From Undaria pinnatifida (lineage: Eukaryota; Sar; Phaeophyceae; Laminariales; Alariaceae), in assembly GCA_012845835.1 (NCBI GenBank), contig JABAKD010000023.1, forward strand, positions 855,343 to 919,342: a stretch of 64,000 nucleotides of DNA, read 5' to 3'. The position numbers and the translations under genes were made by a program. This document shows positions 58,886 through 64,000 of the stretch, in pieces. The notes under the pieces are model-generated. The model ran no database searches. It had not been told where the DNA came from and worked only from the letters and a program-made list of their open reading frames with translations. Numbering within the stretch: the first letter of the stretch is position 1; each line of letters starts with the position of its first letter.

Positions 58886-61800
58886 TCAAGGTGGCTAACG
58901 TATCTTCGACAAACATGGGTATAGGGCTGGGTGACTGTCCGTTGCTGACTGTGTTTCCTTTTCGGGGATACAGCCTGTTGTGTGATCGGCAAGCAACCTT
59001 AATGTCGTGACGATATTAGCTCATGTCAAGAAAACTCACGGACATTGTTTGATTAGTCCCACCAAGACAAAAGTATCCGAAAAAACTCATGTAAATCGTA
59101 TGTTGGCGGGCCAACACGCGGCGTAGCTGATATAGAACAGTCCAGCATTTCTCCTATATATTTTTGTCTTCATCGTAGTACGTGGGATTTTTTTTTTAAT
59201 GCATGCTGCATTTGTTGTTTGAACGACGTGGCTCCGGAACTCAATATCGTCGGAAGTAGGCTGTTTTTGCTTGTCATTCTTCTTGTTGTACCTATAAGCT
59301 TTATGGAGTATTTCATCCGGTGGCAGTTTTATTGTTGTCTTATTCAGTTTTTTGGGCGGATCATGTCGTTAGCTCCAAAGGTTTGGAACTTCAGCGAAAC
59401 ACATTGGTTGGTTCACCTCTATCGTAGCACGCGCCAACCATGGTATGAAGTCCCAAAGGGTGACTCGAAACGCACACAGTACGCCATCAACTACTCGCAC
59501 GATCGATCATTTGGCGACCGGAAGCAGACTTGGAGCCTCACCGACTCCACCTCTTCGGGCACAGATTCTGTGAGATGTGGCGTGACACTGACGGTAGTTG
59601 GGCGGCGTTGTCGAGGGTGTTGATTGCAGCTCTCGTTGCCGTGCATTTTTGTGCTTTTGTGTAAAAACCAAAATGAACATTCGATTGAAGCCACAAGGAA
59701 TAGCTTTGAGTACTTCACGCCCTTTTAGGTGTTTTCAGCAACACGCACGCCTCTTTACAGAGAGCTCCACAATTCGCGTCAGCACCAACCCAGACGTGTC
59801 TTGAGTGATGATGCGTGGGTGTCATTTAGTTGCGACGGGTCCTGCTCGTGTACAGGGGGAAACCTAACAAACCGTTCGGGCATAACACGGGCCAGCTTAT
59901 CTGGAACACCATAAGATACACTAGGGCAGCTTTCGTGGATGTGATATGTGTTGTTTTTGCGACCTTTACCCTATCTTCCTGTCCCACGTACACCATTAAG
60001 GCTAATGAGAAGCACTGTGAAAATGTCGTCGTTTGTATCGCTCGGAAATACACTCGCTGGGTGGTGGTTGCGGCTGTTATTGGATAATTTGGCCCAACGC
60101 CTTGTCGATGAGGAAGTTTCCACAAACAGCATCTACGAAGCCTGTTTTGTACTCCGAGTGGTATGTTCTTAACACAGTTGTAGAGTGAGTGTTATTGATT
60201 CTACTTTTGCTCTAAATCCGAAAGACAAGTTAGAAGAGTTGATCGCGTCACTGCAACACTATATGTATCAACGCTCTGTGTCTCTTGGACGACCTGTTTT
60301 CAGTGGGAAAAGCCAAAAGTCTCATATATAATAATAATACTATATATATATATATAAATTTACGCCACCAATGCTTCAGTCGAAGAGAGCAACAAAACCC
60401 GTCCCGCGAGACTCCATGGGAATTCACTTTCAACGTGAACGGTCACGACACCAACACCACAAACAAACAAACATTACGACTTGTTCCCGGCGTTTCTCTG
60501 TCGTAGCATGCCAGCGTCTGAGGCAGCATTGCCGTCTCCCTTCTTGGCAACGGTCGAGGATAGCGCTTAAAGATTTTAGTGCGTATGGTTTATCTTCACA
60601 TAGGAAAATTTGTTTCCGTCGTTTAGATTGGCTGCATGAAATTTTTTGCCGTCTCGAGGTTTGGTTGGTGCGTCTATAGACGACCCGTAATTTTGTGGTA
60701 CTACGACTGGCCGGACGCACGCAGCGTAACGACTGCGCGTTCACAAGCAATAACGAAGGAACAACACCATAATACCATCGATTCGCGATATCAAGGCCGG
60801 AACTGCTAACGCCTTACCTATCGAGCACGACAGTACCAGTTGATAGGTGTGTTGATTATGGAGAGATACTCAGGTCTTCTACGCAGGCCATCCCAGGAGT
60901 AACATACTAAGGCCGACAGATGGGAGTGGCGGTTACGTTTTATGCAGAAGCAAGCCCGGGCTGGCGGGTACGTTCCTGAAGGGCTCAAGGGGTATACGGA
61001 ATGTCGATATTTTTTGTTTCTATACGTTGGGTCTTTTATCTCCGTTCATAGTTTTTTTCGTATATTTTGTGTACTGATAAGTACCTCGATAAAATTGAAT
61101 TTTTCACCGTACCGGAAGCACACCCGCTACCATCATTCCTCGCATTAGCCTGGCTTGGCGTGTAAGCAGCTCCCAGTGTTGTTGATATATGTCATGTGCT
61201 GTTCTCGATCGTCTAGTTTAGTGTCTACCCAATGTGTATTCATTTTATGTCGTAGATCCAGTATCCCCCGTTTTTACAACGCCGCACTTGATGCGCAAAT
61301 GACCATTGCATATTGTTCGTTCAGACCTAACACTACACTCCGCCTCAGCGTTGAACACTTGCTTCAATATCAGTATTGACATATTCGGCCTGTGGCTAGG
61401 CCTGTGATAATTCGATGTAGGAGACGGCAATGGAATAAAACCCGACATTATCTACTTGTCCCACAGTCTCAGGTAACACATGTAGAAACGTTTTGAAGAA
61501 CTAATTATTGATAATTTCTGATGGCGTGACAAAACCGCCTCGTACACTCAGTACATTGTGCCGTACATGTGGGGTAACCATCGGTTTTACTACAGCATAC
61601 GCTTTGCTTAGTGCGAGGATGTCTATTTTTCTACGCTGCCCTGCTCGGTATTTACTACTAGCAGGTTCTTAATGATACCTGGCAGAAGCGGTCGGAGGCC
61701 GCCAGATATCCATCATTATACCGCGAGGCGTTTAGGAAATTCCACTGCCGCAGTGTTGTACCTTGATCGTCTGATATCATGTGCACGTCCGATATGGCCT

Positions 61801-62384
61801 TAGCAAGACGTTTATGTTGTTTCTGTTATTGGAGGATGTTCAGGCAAGATAAACGCGACATAAAACAATTTATGCCGGCGCGCGCGAGAATTTATATTGC
61901 TGTTTACGCTTTCGGAATACAAGATATATCGTAGGTATGGGTAACTTCGGTTTTTGTAGTTAGACGGGGCTGCATCATCACGCGGGGTGACGACAGCAAT
62001 CGGTGACACGTGTCATCCCTCAAGCATTTCCAGCGGTTACTCTCGAGTCGCCGCCTCGAGTATTAAAATTACGATGCGCCCGATCTATAGTTACCGCGTT
62101 GTATTCTTTTCTTGCGAATGCAATTGGCGTTGATATTCCTACGTCAAATGGTATAGCTTACGTTTCGAGACCTACGTAATATCACCACATTCACGGCACG
62201 ACATCCTGATATTTTCATCGAATACACTGCTAATTTACTGGGAATCCAGTGGAAGCACGTGCCGCGCCAATGCACAAATATTCCTATAGATATTGTTTTG
62301 TAAGCTTCTCCCTTGGTATATTCCCCAGTTTTACTGCTGTTCGTTAGACCAACGAACATGACGTTACGCCGCGTTGAACTCACA
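58886..62384. other. Intergenic DNA, no recognised gene
   Basis: Frames of 60-134 codons without motifs. The one at 59219-59623 (+) has a hydrophobic segment (LFLLVILLVVPISF) but no ATG at its 5' end. An AT run lies at about 60338-60356. Confidence 0.35.
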
Positions 62385-62420
62385 ATGGACAGGTGTGTAC
62401 AGCTCGACAGAGGACAATAA
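62385..62420 (+). promoter_or_regulatory. Upstream ORF of 11 codons overlapping the next start (TAATG)
   Basis: ATG at 62385 opens a short frame that ends with TAA at 62418-62420. The last A of that stop is the first base of the ATG of the EsV-1-7 gene. The pseudogene at 22.9 kb keeps the surrounding GACAGGTGTGTACAGCT but not this ATG. If transcription starts upstream, translation of the main frame would need reinitiation or leaky scanning. Confidence 0.5.
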
Positions 62421-63550
62421 TGCGCCGGTGTTCGCATGTCAGCTGCACCCGAAAACCGAGCTTCAACATCGTCGGCATCAAGAAGCCGTTGTTCTGCAAA
62501 CAACATGCGGAGGACGGCATGGTCAGTGTTTACGGCCTACGATGTTCACAGGACTCGTGCATGAAGAGGCCGTGTTTCAATACACCCGGCCGAAAACGAG
62601 CCTCGTACTGCAAACAACATGCAGAAGAAGGCATGGTAGACGTATGCAGCAGGCGTTGCCTTTACGATTCGTGCACGAGACGCCCGAGCTTCAACGTCCC
62701 CAGCCGGAAACCGGCGATTTACTGCAAGCAACATTCAAAGGAGGGCATGGTAGACGTAAGTAGCAATCGTTGCGCACACGACTCGTGCACGAAGCAACCG
62801 GGCTTCAATGTTGTCGGCAGCACGGTGGGAATGTACTGCAGGCAACATGCTGGCCATGGGATGGTAGATGTGTGCAGCAGGCGTTGTTCACAAGACGGGT
62901 GCACAAAGGTTCCAAGCTTCAGTGTCATCAGCAGCAAGAAGGCAGTGTACTGCAAAAGACATTCAGAACATGGCATGGTGGCCATTTTTCGCAGTCGTTG
63001 CTCACGCGAATCGTGCCCAAAACAGCCTAGCTTCAATGTCCTCGGGAGTAAAACAGCGGCGTACTGTAAACAACACGCAGAGGATGGCATGGTAGACGTA
63101 CGCCACGGTCGTTGCGCACACGAGTCGTGCACGAAGCGACCGACCTTTAATACTCTTGACAGGAAGTCAGCGTTGTACTGCAAGCAGCACTCGACAAACC
63201 AAGCGGTGGATGTCAAGAGCAACCGTTGCTCTCACGAATCCTGTACCGGATCGCCGCGGTGGGGTATTGTTACCCACGGTTTGCCATCTGTTTGCTCTCG
63301 CCATAAAAACAAACTTCCCGCTGGTTTGGTGATTGATTTTCATCAAATATGTGAAGTTGCTGGTTGTGAATTGGTGGCGAGGTGGGGACTCAACGCAACG
63401 CAGCCTACCCACTGCCCTGAACACGGCCGTCTGCAGGACGGGCAGTCGGGTACTGTTGGGGACGATCACAGGAGGAAAGTATCGTCTAGGTCATCTGACC
63501 GTGCCGAACGAGGGCCCTCGATCCGTGTAAAAGCCGAGTGTTTCTACTGA
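62420..63550 (+). CDS. EsV-1-7 repeat protein, nine units, intact
   Basis: An uninterrupted frame of 376 codons from ATG 62420 to TGA 63548-63550. I chose this ATG because the pseudogene at 22895 starts at the same residue (MRRCSHV), it has A at -3, and the frame upstream has only a GTG. Almost the whole protein is EsV-1-7 units (C-x4-C-x16-C-x2-H-x12, 38 residues, 114 bp). Units 1-7 are typical, with CKQHAEDGMVDV-like ends. Unit 8 keeps the ligands but has a diverged body (SPRWGIVTHGLPSV). Unit 9 (CEVAGC to CPEH) has 15 instead of 16 residues in the middle. A basic tail ends VKAECFY. All Cys and His ligands are present. The family is known from brown algae (including the developmental regulator IMM) and from Ectocarpus virus EsV-1; metal binding is inferred from the motif and no molecular activity is known to me. 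There is no signal peptide or membrane segment. No intron is needed. Confidence 0.92.
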   Translation: MRRCSHVSCTRKPSFNIVGIKKPLFCKQHAEDGMVSVYGLRCSQDSCMKRPCFNTPGRKRASYCKQHAEEGMVDVCSRRCLYDSCTRRPSFNVPSRKPAIYCKQHSKEGMVDVSSNRCAHDSCTKQPGFNVVGSTVGMYCRQHAGHGMVDVCSRRCSQDGCTKVPSFSVISSKKAVYCKRHSEHGMVAIFRSRCSRESCPKQPSFNVLGSKTAAYCKQHAEDGMVDVRHGRCAHESCTKRPTFNTLDRKSALYCKQHSTNQAVDVKSNRCSHESCTGSPRWGIVTHGLPSVCSRHKNKLPAGLVIDFHQICEVAGCELVARWGLNATQPTHCPEHGRLQDGQSGTVGDDHRRKVSSRSSDRAERGPSIRVKAECFY

Positions 63551-64000
63551 AATGCTTGTCGGTGTGCCCTGTGTAGTTTTTCGCTTTTTCGCGAACTTGA
63601 TCATCTTCTCTGTGCTGAACAGCATGTGTTTTCGTGAAAAGACTGGTTGCTTCTAGATATATCGCTGATACTACTGAGTCTCTTCGCCGGCAGTTTAGCG
63701 AAAAGAGACGTTGGATGTATCTATCAAAAACTCGGTTAGAGTACGCAATCAGATTTTTCCACATGATGAGCCAAGGTCAACCTGTTGGGGCGTTCTTCTG
63801 TGTCTGGAACTTGTCGTTGTCGATGCCATGTCTGTTTGGAGGGAGTGTGGCGAATGATATGGTGTGGTAGAGTCGCCCGGTTTGCAGCTCTTGCTTAAAA
63901 AACCAGCATGTAGAATGACGACGCGAAACTCGTGTCCGAGCATTTTACCTAGCAGTCTGTAGAAATCTCATAAGCAGCTGTGACAGACTACCGCCGTGTT
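63551..64000. other. Downstream region, no recognised gene
   Basis: The first tens of bases resemble the 3' flank of the paralogue at 1-660. The rest has short frames without motifs. Confidence 0.4.

Noticed and set aside
62393-62419. Upstream GTG start for the EsV-1-7 gene
   Set aside because: The genome is eukaryotic and the paralogous pseudogene supports the ATG at 62420; a GTG start is unlikely.

Overview
The window looks like nuclear DNA of a brown alga (Phaeophyceae, stramenopile). The main reason is the presence of three loci of the EsV-1-7 zinc-ligand repeat family (C-x4-C-x16-C-x2-H-x12), named after a gene of the Ectocarpus virus EsV-1 and expanded in brown algae. The rest is gene-poor, repeat-rich eukaryotic DNA: a chromovirus-like LTR retrotransposon, LINE and PIF/Harbinger remnants, a MITE family, C-tract dispersed repeats and many minisatellites. 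I could not determine the species. No prokaryotic signatures (operons, Shine-Dalgarno sites, CRISPR) are present, and I recognised no rRNA or tRNA gene.

Layout. 1-660: 3' part of an EsV-1-7 gene running in from the left edge. 0.7-21 kb: mostly non-coding, with two 238-bp MITEs in opposite orientation (6727-6964, 11711-11948), C-rich dispersed repeats (4.5-5.6, 12.8-13.6 and 18.6-19.1 kb), minisatellites (7.8-9.7 kb) and a dead Harbinger transposase (13.8-14.4 kb, minus). 21.0-22.9 kb: a long, frameshifted EsV-1-7 pseudogene on the minus strand. 23266-36495: a 13.2-kb LTR retrotransposon read on the minus strand, with 269-bp LTRs and a 4-bp target duplication CATT. It holds a decayed gag with a CCHC knuckle, a NADAR domain (ADP-ribose/N-glycosidase fold), a decayed integrase with a chromodomain, no recognisable reverse transcriptase, and an 82-bp minisatellite in its leader. 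36.5-57 kb: duplicated segments, several minisatellites, a 41-bp satellite built around a palindrome, a third MITE relative (49476-49746) and a 221-bp higher-order repeat. 57.1-58.9 kb: a dead LINE reverse transcriptase, minus strand. 62420-63550: the only intact recognised gene, an EsV-1-7 protein of 376 residues with nine repeat units.

How the parts relate. The three EsV-1-7 loci share a start, a special C-terminal module and flanking sequence, so they are paralogues at different stages of decay. The most unusual object is the LTR element that carries a NADAR domain between gag and integrase where protease and reverse transcriptase would be expected. NADAR enzymes remove ADP-ribose from guanine or cleave related N-glycosides, so this may be captured cargo acting against a host ADP-ribosylation response. 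That functional reading is inference.
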